Shown here: piece after piece, positions 1 to 8,000 of the stretch | Layout of the letters: each line of letters starts with the position of its first letter | How positions within the stretch are numbered: position 1 is the stretch's first letter | Assembly (NCBI GenBank): GCA_022361315.1 | Contig: JAKSBB010000735.1 | Location: 1 to 14,141, forward strand | Reading direction: 5' to 3' | DNA length: 14,141 bases | DNA from: Desulfobacterales bacterium | Lineage (GTDB): Bacteria; Desulfobacterota; Desulfobacteria; Desulfobacterales; Desulfobacteraceae | The notes under the pieces: model-generated | Seen by the model: the letters and a program-made list of their open reading frames with translations, nothing else | Told to the model about the DNA's origin: nothing | The model's database searches: none | Made by a program: the position numbers and the translations under genes

Positions 1-438
1 CGATCCATCGCAGAGGCCTTTGCAAACGGGATGGAATTCTTTGCCACCTTCGGGGGCAACCCCGTCTCCTGTGCCATCGGTATGGCGGTGCTGGATGTCA
101 TTGACAACGAAAGACTTCAGGAAAACGCCCGGGATGTGGGGGCGCATATTTTGGCAGGGCTTGCATCCCTGCAGAAACGGCACCATCTTATGGGAGACGT
201 CCGCGGTACGGGTCTTTTCATCGGGGTCGAACTGGTGACGGACCGGGACACACTGGCCCCGGCCACAGACGCAGCGGCATCGGTGGTGAACCGGCTCAAG
301 GAAGCGGGTATCCTTCTGGGAACAGACGGCCCCTTTTCCAACGTGATAAAAATCAAGCCCCCCCTGGTGATCACCCGGCAGGACGCGGACCATTTTGTCA
401 GGAATCTGGATGACATTCTTACGGAAATAGAAGGCTGA
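1..438 (+). CDS. Class III (PLP-dependent) aminotransferase, C-terminal part, 5' truncated
   Basis: The reading frame is open from base 1 and ends at TGA 436-438, so the start lies outside the window; 145 residues are visible. The segment carries the class III signature TFGGNP at visible residues 16-21. The Thr of this motif contacts the PLP phosphate of the neighbouring subunit in the family. The motif [11 protein letters not shown] follows at 67-77 and leads into the small C-terminal domain, with helix and strand order typical of the fold ([13 protein letters not shown], then [10 protein letters not shown]). The PLP-binding Lys is upstream and cannot be seen. The overall look is nearest to the ethanolamine-phosphate phospho-lyase/4-aminobutyrate aminotransferase branch, but substrate cannot be assigned from this piece. 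The pterin dehydratase gene starts 37 bp downstream on the same strand, so the two may be co-transcribed. Family assignment is firm; substrate is unknown. Confidence 0.9.
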   Translation, partial: RSIAEAFANGMEFFATFGGNPVSCAIGMAVLDVIDNERLQENARDVGAHILAGLASLQKRHHLMGDVRGTGLFIGVELVTDRDTLAPATDAAASVVNRLKEAGILLGTDGPFSNVIKIKPPLVITRQDADHFVRNLDDILTEIEG

Positions 439-475
439 CCAGCACCTGAAACACCAGCCTCGCAAAGGAGGAATC

Positions 476-811
476 ATGAATGAACTGCTCACAAAAAAAT
501 GCGTCCCCTGCGAAAAAGGCGCCCCACGCCTGACCCCGGATCAACTCGACGCCATGCGCCCGCAGATCCCGGACTGGGAAGTCCGTGACACGGACGGCGT
601 CCAGAAGCTTCACAAGGTCTTTAAATTTAAAAATTTCGCCCAGGCCCTGGCCTTTACAAACAGCGTCGGAGAACTGGCGGAGGCTGAGTATCACCATCCC
701 ACCATTGTTCTGGACTGGGGCCGGGTGGAGGTGATCTGGACCACCCATAAAATCAAGGGTCTCCATGAAAACGATGTGGTGATGGCCGCCCGGACCGATG
801 CCCTAATCTGA
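476..811 (+). CDS. phhB: Pterin-4a-carbinolamine dehydratase
   Basis: This 111-residue protein matches the length and layout of the PCD/PhhB family, which dehydrates 4a-hydroxytetrahydropterin to quinonoid dihydropterin. Seen in the sequence: the N-terminal KKCVPC segment (7-12) common in bacterial members, the YHHP active-site motif with H73 and H74, W81, and the later THKIKGLHEND stretch (90-100) with H91 as the third catalytic His. ATG 476 is preceded by a near-perfect Shine-Dalgarno AAAGGAGG about 4 bases away. Members often recycle the cofactor of phenylalanine hydroxylase. No hydroxylase is visible here, so the physiological partner is open; a pterin or molybdopterin-linked role has been proposed for orphan copies. 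It lies 37 bp after the aminotransferase gene. A 13-bp tandem repeat begins inside its stop codon. Confidence 0.93.
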   Translation: MNELLTKKCVPCEKGAPRLTPDQLDAMRPQIPDWEVRDTDGVQKLHKVFKFKNFAQALAFTNSVGELAEAEYHHPTIVLDWGRVEVIWTTHKIKGLHENDVVMAARTDALI

Positions 812-848
812 TATTCGGGTCTGATATTCAGGTCTAACATTCAGGTCT
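810..848. repeat. Three tandem 13-bp repeats overlapping a stop codon
   Basis: Three back-to-back copies of a 13-base unit are seen: gatattcgggtct (810-822), gatattcaggtct (823-835) and aacattcaggtct (836-848). Copies two and three differ at two positions and copies one and two at one. The first copy starts inside the TGA stop (809-811) of the dehydratase gene. The unit is too short and spacer-less to be CRISPR. It may be slippage-derived or a set of binding sites. Confidence 0.8.
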
Positions 849-872
849 GTTTTTCCCACCGGATACCGTCTC

Positions 873-898
873 CCCTGCACCACCCCCATGGTGCAGGG
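873..898 (+). terminator. Perfect 10-bp hairpin after the dehydratase gene, possible terminator
   Basis: The arms ccctgcacca (873-882) and tggtgcaggg (889-898) pair perfectly around a 6-base C-rich loop. A T-run follows only after some 18 bases (ttttt near 919-923), so it is not a textbook intrinsic terminator. It could terminate weakly, act as an RNA-stabilising 3' end, or serve as a protein-binding palindrome. Its position between two plus-strand genes favours a transcript 3' end. Confidence 0.5.
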
Positions 899-978
899 CT
901 AAGACCTTGAAATTAAAGTTTTTCCACTTACCTTACGATACATAGGGATAAAGCAACCATGGACAAAAAGGGGGGACC

Positions 979-1335
979 ATGGAAAATATCGTAAGAATCA
1001 ACCCGACCGGCTATATCCCCGATCGCAACAGGGGATTTCCAAAGAAACAGCAGAAGAAAAAAGAAAAACGCAAACGCCGCCGCAATACTGCGGAGACCCT
1101 TGAAGATCTCCAGCGGGTGGCCAGGGAAGCGGACGAAGCATTGGTGAAGGCAGGATCACCCTTTCGCATCCGGCTTTACGATGAAAAAGGTGAGATCTAC
1201 ATCAACGTGGTCACCCTGGATTCAGCGGGCCGTGTGGAACAGGTTTTCCATCAGGATATCACCCAGGACGATCTGGAAGGACTGGTTACCCATATCACAT
1301 CCGGAAGGGGGTTGGTCTTTGACACAAAGGCCTGA
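979..1335 (+). CDS. Small lysine/arginine-rich protein with FlaG-like C-terminal domain, function unknown
   Basis: A 118-residue protein without a family I can name firmly. Residues 1-20 are neutral. Residues 22-35 form a very basic tract (KKQQKKKEKRKRRR), followed by a predicted amphipathic helix (about 38-58). A compact alpha/beta segment comes next, about 59-117, with SPFRIRLYDEKGEIY, then INVVTLDSAGRVEQV, then a helix and the closing GRGLVFDTKA. That C-terminal pattern of two paired strands, a helix and a GLxxD end resembles the flagellar FlaG domain, which usually lies beside fliD. No flagellar gene is nearby, so this is a weak resemblance only. ATG 979 follows a G-rich ribosome-binding site (gggggacc). 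An out-of-frame ATG at 959 opens an 11-codon frame ending at 994 that overlaps this start. The basic tract could contact nucleic acid or acidic membrane lipids. Confidence 0.75.
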   Translation: MENIVRINPTGYIPDRNRGFPKKQQKKKEKRKRRRNTAETLEDLQRVAREADEALVKAGSPFRIRLYDEKGEIYINVVTLDSAGRVEQVFHQDITQDDLEGLVTHITSGRGLVFDTKA

Positions 1336-1352
1336 TGAATTACCCGTTGCCA

Positions 1353-1373
1353 TCTAATCAAAACCGTATTAGA
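1353..1373. promoter_or_regulatory. Inverted repeat upstream of the thioesterase gene, candidate operator
   Basis: TCTAAT (1353-1358) and ATTAGA (1368-1373) form a 6-bp inverted repeat with a 9-base spacer. A third direct copy of TCTAAT lies at 1393-1398, just before the ribosome-binding site of the thioesterase gene. The arms are short, so chance is a real alternative. No convincing promoter could be placed in this 76-base gap. Confidence 0.25.
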
Positions 1374-1411
1374 CTTGGTGCGTTTCTTCTACTCTAATCT
1401 GGAGATTTGCC

Positions 1412-1888
1412 ATGTCTGATAAAGCGTTCCAGGACTATTATCCCGACAAATTCAACCAGTGTTACGGCTGCGGCAGCCATAATCCCCACGGCCATCAGCT
1501 CAAGAGCCGGTGGGACGGTGACGAAAGCGTGGCCTACTATACCCCCGAACCCTATCATACAGCCGTTCCGGGCTTTGTATACGGCGGTCTTATCGCTTCA
1601 CTCATCGACTGTCACAGTACGGGTACGGCCGCTGCCGCCACCTACAAGGCCCAGGGAAGGGCCATGGATTCCGAACCGGGACTGCGGTTTGTCACCGCTT
1701 CCCTCCACGTGGATTATCTGGCACCCACCCCCATTGACGCTCAACTGGAAGTCCGCGCCACCGTTGAAGAACTGACGGATAAAAAGGTGGTGATTCTATC
1801 CCGTCTCATGGCCAACGGCACGGTCTGCGCCAAGGGCAAGGTCGTGGCGGCCAAAATGCCGGCATCCATGGAAAAAATGATTGAATAA
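1412..1888 (+). CDS. PaaI-type hotdog-fold acyl-CoA thioesterase
   Basis: The 158-residue length fits a single hotdog domain. The N-terminus has CYGCGSHNPHG (17-27), a Cys-containing motif found in a PaaI-like subgroup. The central helix region FVYGGLIASLIDCHSTGTA (55-73) corresponds to the family's GG(x)n-D/E active-site helix, with D66 as the likely general base or acid and H68 next to it. It is followed by the strand LHVDYLAPTP (98-107), also typical. Such enzymes hydrolyse acyl-CoA thioesters as dimers or tetramers in the cytoplasm. The specific acyl group cannot be read from sequence. ATG 1412 has GGAG seven bases upstream (1401-1404). The gene sits 76 bp after the FlaG-like gene and 47 bp before the DsrE-like gene, all on one strand. 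A link to fatty-acid or aromatic catabolism is possible but not shown by neighbours. Confidence 0.85.
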   Translation: MSDKAFQDYYPDKFNQCYGCGSHNPHGHQLKSRWDGDESVAYYTPEPYHTAVPGFVYGGLIASLIDCHSTGTAAAATYKAQGRAMDSEPGLRFVTASLHVDYLAPTPIDAQLEVRATVEELTDKKVVILSRLMANGTVCAKGKVVAAKMPASMEKMIE

Positions 1889-1935
1889 CACCGAATCGAT
1901 AAGAAACTGCAGAAGTCAAAATAAAGGAAATCGTC

Positions 1936-2298
1936 GTGACTGCGGAAACCGGTAACAAAACCGTATTGTTTGCCTTCAGGGGAGACCCCTTATGTTTCAT
2001 CCACGTGCTGCTCAACGCCATTGATCTCCATGAGCGGGGCCGTGAAGGGGCCATTGTGCTGGAAGGCGAATCCGTCACCCTGGTGGCGGAGATGCGAAAG
2101 CCCTCCCACTTTCTCAACACCCTATATGAGAAGGCCAAAGATTCCGGATTAATTTATGGTGCCTGTAAGGCCTGTGCCACAAAACTTAAGGCCCTGGATG
2201 CCGTCAAAGAAGAGGAGATTTCTCTGATCGGGGAGATGTCGGGACATCCGGCCATGGGAGAATTTATGGATAAAGGCTATTCGGTTATCACATTTTAA
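1936..2298 (+). CDS. DsrE-like family protein, putative sulfur-relay or cytoplasmic protein
   Basis: This 120-residue protein starts at GTG 1936, chosen because AAAGGAAA (1923-1930) is well spaced ahead of it and the conserved part begins soon after. The N-terminal strand KTVLFAFRGDPLCFIHVLLNA (8-28) and the strand plus helix GAIVLEGES (38-46) fit the alpha/beta DsrE/DsrF-like fold. Two cysteines lie in ACKAC (76-80), with C20 near the N-terminus. In DsrE and TusD a conserved Cys at the end of a similar loop carries persulfide; whether C77 or C80 does so here is inference. Single-domain proteins of this look are, from memory, common in sulfate reducers. The gene's last 11 bases (2288-2298) are shared, on the opposite strand, with the end of the histidine kinase gene. 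No separate terminator is possible between them. Confidence 0.75.
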   Translation: MTAETGNKTVLFAFRGDPLCFIHVLLNAIDLHERGREGAIVLEGESVTLVAEMRKPSHFLNTLYEKAKDSGLIYGACKACATKLKALDAVKEEEISLIGEMSGHPAMGEFMDKGYSVITF

Positions 2299-4654
2299 CC
2301 CCGGAACCGTCTGAATTCCCGGATACAGGAAGGGTGATGACGAAAACAGAGCCCATGCCCGGTTCGGATACCGCTTCAATGGTGCCGCCGTGGGTCTCGG
2401 ATATAATAAAATAGGAGACGGAAAGCCCAAGCCCCGTACCTTTACCCGTACCCTTGGTGGTAAAAAAGGGCTCAAAAATCCGCCGGCTCACCGATTTATC
2501 CATACCAGGGCCGTTGTCCGAAATTTTAATGGTTATCAGGTCCTTCCGGGAAAGGATTGAAATCATAAACCGGGGATCAGTGCAGTGTTCATCCTCAGCC
2601 ATGGCCTGGGCCCCGTTCTTCAACAGGTTGAAAAAGACCTGCTGGAGCATGCCGGGGTGCCCAGTTACGGTAAGGGCCGGATTCCGTTTTTGGGCCTGGT
2701 AATCCCGGACAATTTCAATCCGTCTGAACTTAAAGCGCTTTTTCAGTGTGTAATCGTTTCGGGCCAGGTCAATGGTCCTGTCCATGAGTTCAGGCAGTAC
2801 CACCTCAGTGGTCTCCTCCTGATCCTTCCGGCTGAAGGAGAGCATGTTGTCCACAATCTTGGCTGCCCTGCCCCCGGCCCTGACCGCAGAGTCCATGAGT
2901 TTAAACATGCCCCGGCGGTCCAGATACTCATGGATTACATTCACATCCAGGCCGAGTTCCTCCGCCACCCTGGCATTCCGGGGCATATGGCGGGACATCC
3001 GGTTTTTAAGTACCTGTAGATTCTGAATAATACCGGCCAGGGGATTGTTGATCTCATGGGCCATGCCTGCTGCCAGGCCCCCTACGGACATCATTTTCTC
3101 CGTTTGAATCATCACCTCTTCCAGGGCGGCCCTGTCCGTGACATCATCAATCCTTATAACGGCCCCTTTCAGGTCTTTGTCCCGCAGGGGGTAAACCGTG
3201 ATATCGTCAACCCCGGGTCTGTCCCCGTCGCGGCTGAGCTTTGCCCGGTAGAAAACCCTGCGGTCCTGGATGGCTGAGGCAATCTCCGGCACCAGATGGG
3301 TCAGGTGGGGGAATTGATTATCCAGAAGGCTTCCCACGGCCTGGACTTCGGAGATGCCTGTGACTTCCTCCGCCTTCTGGTTCCACTGGGTGATTTTCAT
3401 CTCATGGGTCACCCCCACAATCACCGAGGGCATGGAATTAATGATGTCCGACAAGTAGTTCCTGAGGGTGAGCAATTCGGAAGTCCGCTCCGAGACACGG
3501 ATTTCAAGGTTATCCCGATGGTGGGCCAGGGCTTTTTCTGTTTTTTTGCGCACCTGGATCTCGTGCTGAAGGCTGGACAATGTGGTTTCCAGCCGGGCAG
3601 TCATACTGTTAAAAGCCTGGGTAAGCTCTCCGATTTCATCCCGGATGCCCGCCCCCCGAATCCTGACGTCCAGCCGCCCCTGCTCCACCATACCGATGGC
3701 CTCCAGCATCCGGTCAAACCGCTGATAAATAACCCGCCGAAATATATCCGTCACCACCACCCCCACCATCACCAGCAGGGCAATACCGGCAGCCAGAGAG
3801 TAAAAGCCGATTTTCCGGACTGGGGCAAAGGATTCATCAAGGGACTGGCTGACCACAAAAATCCAGTCCTTTTTCTCCAATGTGTCAAATGCGGACAGCA
3901 GTTGCCGGTTATCATGGTCGTGTACCAGGCTGCCCCGGCCCCTGCTCAGAATCTCCCGGCCGAAGTCATGTACATCAATCCTGGGCAACAGGATGCCTTC
4001 ATCCGACTTGGCAAAGACATAGCCGTTTTTCTCCGCCATATAGGCGAACCCGGCCTGCCCCAGCTTGAAATCATGGATGAAAAATTCGCTGAAATCCGAT
4101 ACGTTGATGGCGCCTGCCAGTACCCCGATAATCTCTCCGTGCTGTTTCAGGGGTACGGAAACCCCGAACACTTTTCTGCCGGACTCTCGGGAAACAATGA
4201 TATCCGATATCCATGGTTCCCCCCGGATGGAGGCTTTGAAATAATCCCTGTCGTTCACCCGGTAAAACTTGGGTGTGCTGGAGTGGGAGGTGGAGAGCAG
4301 ATACCCATCCCTGTCGGCAATAAAGAGAAAATCGTAATAGGAATACCCTTTTTCCAAGGTCTCCAAAAGGGCATTGGCCGATGCAATCACATCCCTGGAC
4401 TGGGGCCCTTCCACCTGCAGCACATCCAAAAAGGTCTGAGACCGGCTCCAGGTCAACAGGTCCGTGTGCCGGGCGTCAAGCCATTTATCTATCAGATCCG
4501 CCGTATTCCGGGTTTCCCGGACAAGCGCCTTCCGGATACTTTCCTCTATCCCCCGGGTGGATGCCACATAGGAATAAAAGAAGCCCGCCACCATCCCGGC
4601 AGCGATGGTGAGCACCACAGGTATCAGCAGTTTTTCACGGATCTTCAGGGTCAT
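2288..4654 (-). CDS. Membrane sensor histidine kinase: double Cache, HAMP, PAS, HisKA, HATPase
   Basis: A 788-residue kinase if read from ATG 4654. This start is preferred because AAGGTG lies upstream and the first membrane helix follows directly; a TTG at 4714 or ATG at 4705 would add up to 20 residues and overlap the previous gene. Order, numbered from 4654: membrane helix about 9-31; periplasmic ligand-binding region about 35-280 resembling dCache_1; second helix about 284-303; HAMP about 305-360; coiled coil to about 395; PAS about 400-510; HisKA with phospho-acceptor H533 in MAHEINNP; N box with N676 and N680; DNGPG at 713-717; EPFFTTK and GTGKGTGLGLS to 745. All catalytic motifs are intact. 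There is no receiver domain and no response regulator in the window, so it is an orphan here. It should sense a small extracytoplasmic ligand and pass the signal to an unlinked regulator. It is the third gene of a tight operon, 19 bp after the cyclotransferase-like gene. Confidence 0.92.
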   Translation of the reverse strand: MTLKIREKLLIPVVLTIAAGMVAGFFYSYVASTRGIEESIRKALVRETRNTADLIDKWLDARHTDLLTWSRSQTFLDVLQVEGPQSRDVIASANALLETLEKGYSYYDFLFIADRDGYLLSTSHSSTPKFYRVNDRDYFKASIRGEPWISDIIVSRESGRKVFGVSVPLKQHGEIIGVLAGAINVSDFSEFFIHDFKLGQAGFAYMAEKNGYVFAKSDEGILLPRIDVHDFGREILSRGRGSLVHDHDNRQLLSAFDTLEKKDWIFVVSQSLDESFAPVRKIGFYSLAAGIALLVMVGVVVTDIFRRVIYQRFDRMLEAIGMVEQGRLDVRIRGAGIRDEIGELTQAFNSMTARLETTLSSLQHEIQVRKKTEKALAHHRDNLEIRVSERTSELLTLRNYLSDIINSMPSVIVGVTHEMKITQWNQKAEEVTGISEVQAVGSLLDNQFPHLTHLVPEIASAIQDRRVFYRAKLSRDGDRPGVDDITVYPLRDKDLKGAVIRIDDVTDRAALEEVMIQTEKMMSVGGLAAGMAHEINNPLAGIIQNLQVLKNRMSRHMPRNARVAEELGLDVNVIHEYLDRRGMFKLMDSAVRAGGRAAKIVDNMLSFSRKDQEETTEVVLPELMDRTIDLARNDYTLKKRFKFRRIEIVRDYQAQKRNPALTVTGHPGMLQQVFFNLLKNGAQAMAEDEHCTDPRFMISILSRKDLITIKISDNGPGMDKSVSRRIFEPFFTTKGTGKGTGLGLSVSYFIISETHGGTIEAVSEPGMGSVFVITLPVSGNSDGSGVKM

Positions 4655-4673
4655 ACCAATTTCCGCACCTTGT

Positions 4674-5012
4674 TCACGCGTTCCCGTTTGCAAGCACGTA
4701 AACATGGGCGTCAACAGCTCTTTTGTCTTTGGTCACGGCCGTTACCTGAACCCGTTTGTATTCCTCTCCTTCAAATGCATCCAAAGCATCCCAGTGCCGG
4801 TCCAGATTATCGGAACAGAAGAGGAACCCATGAACCTCTTCCCCTTGGCCATCCAGAATGATACCGGGATATCCCATACCGGCTCCCCAGCCCTCCTCTT
4901 TCAGGTGGCCTTTCACCACGGCATCTTCCCATGTGCCCCCGATATCCGTGAGCACATGTTCATTGGGCCGGCCCGGCCCAAGCGTGCCATATACAAACAA
5001 ACACTGTAACAT
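4674..5012 (-). CDS. Gamma-glutamylcyclotransferase-fold (AIG2/YtfP-like) protein
   Basis: This 112-residue protein has the family's opening FVYGTL (6-11), which binds the glutamyl moiety in known members, and the FEGEEYKR motif (80-87), in which E81 occupies the catalytic Glu position. A beta-barrel pattern runs between them (YPGIILD, VHGFLFC, HVYVLA). Enzymes of this fold cyclise gamma-glutamyl amines or peptides to 5-oxoproline; many small bacterial members have no proven substrate. ATG 5012 has an ideal AAGGAG at seven bases. That site overlaps the TAA stop of the helicase gene, from which it is separated by 10 bp, so translation is probably coupled. The functional link to the helicase and the kinase is not evident. 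Confidence 0.85.
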   Translation of the reverse strand: MLQCLFVYGTLGPGRPNEHVLTDIGGTWEDAVVKGHLKEEGWGAGMGYPGIILDGQGEEVHGFLFCSDNLDRHWDALDAFEGEEYKRVQVTAVTKDKRAVDAHVYVLANGNA

Positions 5013-5022
5013 CGCTGTCTCC

Positions 5023-8000
5023 TTATTGATTTAACAGGGCCAACAATTCCTCGGCGGATATTTTACCCGCCATATCAGCACCCCTCAGAAGATTACTTGC
5101 CAAATCCCTTTTTTCCCCATGCAACTTCATGATTCGCTCCTCAATGGAATTTTTGACCACCAGCCGATAAACCGTTACCGGCCGGGTCTGACCGATTCGG
5201 TGGGCACGGTCCGACGCCTGGTCTTCCACCGCAGGGTTCCACCATGGATCCATATGGATGACATAATCCGCCGCCGTGAGGTTCAGACCTGATCCACCGG
5301 CCTTAAGGCTGATCAGAAAAAGGTCTCCCCTGCCGCTTTGAAATTCTGAAATCCGCCGCCGACGTTCCTTTGCCGGCGTGGCACCGTCCAGATACTGGTA
5401 GCTGATGTCTTTTTGATCCAAAAATCGTCTCAAAATTTTTAAATGCCCCACAAACTGGCTGAAAACTAGGGCTTTATGATTTCCCCGGATCAAGTCATCC
5501 ACTGTATCCCCGAAGACTTTTAGTTTAGAGCTTGCTACACCGCTGTCAGGTGCTACCAGTTCCGGATTGCAGCACAACCTGCGCAGCCCGGTCAGTTCGG
5601 CCAGAATTTTCAAGTGCCGCATACCGGCAGACTCCGATTCCGAGGACTCAATACTTTCAACGGCTTTTCGCCGGCGGGCCTCATAAAGCAATTCCTCTTC
5701 ACGGCTCATTTCCACCAGCAGCGTTACTTCGGTCTTATCCGGAAGTTCCGAAAGCACATGGGATTTCAACCGTCTCAGTATGAAGGGGGATATCAATTGT
5801 TTCAGCCGCCGCGAGGCTTCCATGTCCCCGTCCCGTTCCACCGGAACTGCAAACCGTTCTCTGAATCGCTTATGGCTCCCCAACAGGCCGGGGTTGATAA
5901 AATTAAAGAGGTTCCAAAGTTCATCCAGGCGATTCTCCACGGGTGTTCCCGTGGTAATAAGCCTGAATTCCGCCCTGAGTATCATGGCCGCCTTCGACCG
6001 CTTGGTGTTTTTGTTTTTGATGGCCTGTGCTTCATCCAGAACAACGGTCTGCCAGGAAACTTTAGCCAGCCGATCCGCCTCTGTCTGCAAAAGGCCGTAG
6101 CTGGCGATAACCAGATCGAAAGGTCCCAGTTCCTCAAGGAACACGTCCCTGTCTCCGGGCCCAAACAATTTCGGATTCAAAGTCGGGGCAAATCTCCGGC
6201 ATTCCTCTTCCCAATTCAAAGTAACGGAGAGCGGGGCCACCACCAGCGAAGGCCCCTTGTCCGCACCAAGCAGCAACCCAGCGATGGCTTGAAGGGTCTT
6301 TCCCAAGCCCATGTCATCTGCCAGACATGCCCCGACACCCCAATGGGCCAGCCGGGCCAGCCATCTAAACCCCGTCTCCTGGTAAGGCCTAAGTTCCGCC
6401 GCCAGAGTACCGGGAACATCCGGGGTCACCGGTTCTGCCAGGCGTTTACAATGCGCCTTCCAGGCCTTATCAGCCCTCAGTGTCCCGGCGGTTTCAGCAA
6501 GGTCCACCACCACCGGACCCGCCAAACGGGGGAATACCAATTCGCTGCCATCAGGTTCTGAACAGGACTTCAACGCCTCCAGCCGTTCTTTCAGGGAACG
6601 CGTCAACGCCAGAAATTTGCCGTCGTCCAAGGGGATAAACCGGCCGGTGGCCTGATCCAGACGGGCCATCAATGCCCTGAGATCCAGACTGTCTTTTTCA
6701 TCCAACGCCAGGGCACCTGTGGCCTTGAACCACTCCCTGTCTTTCTGAATCCCCAGCTCCAACCGGTCTTCGGCAACCTCATTTACCACCCTGAACCCTT
6801 CTCCCTTAGGCCATTCCAGGACTGCGTCCTCTCCGAGGTTGCCGATCTCAAGTAAGAACTCCAGCGCCTCTTCAGGATCTCCCATCTGCCAACGTCCCGC
6901 CACAGGGCTCTTCTGGCCCAGAGTGGGACAAAGGGAAACAAGCGTCGCCGTGCGCTTTTTTTCATCATTTAAATCCCGGGTGGCACTGATGGTGGTGCCG
7001 TCGGTATCCACAAACACATGACGCCCGCCTTTACCCGGCTTAAAGTATGACCCCTTATCCCTGAAGGGTCTGATCCAGAATTCGGCAGAGATTCCCTCCT
7101 GAAACGGCACAATGTGGACATTGGGGGTAGTGTCGGCGTCAACTTCATGGGCAGCGTCCTCAGGCAAAGCCAGGTCCGAGTGCACTGAGACCCTGGAAGA
7201 AAGCGCAGTGACTGCCTCCGCGGCCCTGTCACGGGCCTTTGCCGGTATGGTCAAGCCCTTTTTCCCAAGGAGCACGGAGATGGCCTCATGGGTATCCGTA
7301 AAGTTCACCAGCTTAAACCGTTCCGGCGCTTCTTTTACCAGGACATGCCGATTGCCGGAGGAGCCGGGCATGGGTGACATGGAGATTCGCATCCCCCTGC
7401 CCTTCTTTTTAAGCCTGACCTCCGGGGGACCGGATACCAATTCCACGGTTGCGGACAGATCCTCCCCCGGAAATATCAACGGATGCCCCACCAGAGCCGG
7501 GAGCGCTGCATCCAAATCAAACAGATATTCCGTTTTGGGATACCCATATCCGTACCGGTAATAGCCGCGTCTGTAGGAGTGCTCCTCTATGGTCGTGCAA
7601 ACCGCCTTGTCCTGGTCGGTGAGCCCTTCCATTGTCCGATGATTCCGGTAGAGATTTTTCATTGCAACGGCACGCCCTTTTGTCCAGCCACCTTTTTTGG
7701 TCCGCTTCTGGAGCCTTGGCGTGATATCGGCGGTCTTCTTACGACTGTGGTATTCCAGCAGCCACACCAGCCGCTGGGATGGTTCTTCCTGTTCCTCCGG
7801 ACACGCTGCCGCCAGGGTTTGCCCTAAATGAACCAGCGCATTCAACGATTTTTCCCATCGGGGAACGTCCCGGACAATGGACACAAGGCTTGTGGTTCCC
7901 AGTTTCCCGTGGATCTTTTCCGCCCGTTTTTTGTTTCTTCCGCGTTTACCGAGGACAAACAACAGATGCCGGGCCTCCGCCTCCAGCCAAGTATGTCCGC

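Noticed and set aside
810..848. CRISPR array
   Set aside because: The repeat unit is only 13 bases, with no spacers and no cas genes.
1369..1398. Sigma-70 promoter TTAGAC-N18-TCTAAT before the thioesterase gene
   Set aside because: The -35 match is poor, and transcription would start on or after the ribosome-binding site at 1401-1404.
4654..4714. Longer start of the histidine kinase at TTG 4714 or ATG 4705
   Set aside because: Both would overlap the cyclotransferase-like gene by about 30-40 bases, neither has a ribosome-binding site, and the added residues precede the first membrane helix without family-like sequence.
3296..4861. A 521-codon open frame on the plus strand
   Set aside because: It lies antisense to the histidine kinase gene, whose protein shows every kinase motif. 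The plus-strand translation is rich in Pro, His and Gly with no recognisable domain and is a codon-usage shadow.
5614..6561. A 315-codon open frame on the plus strand inside the helicase region
   Set aside because: It is antisense to the SNF2 motor motifs, and its translation shows no family features and no good ribosome-binding site.
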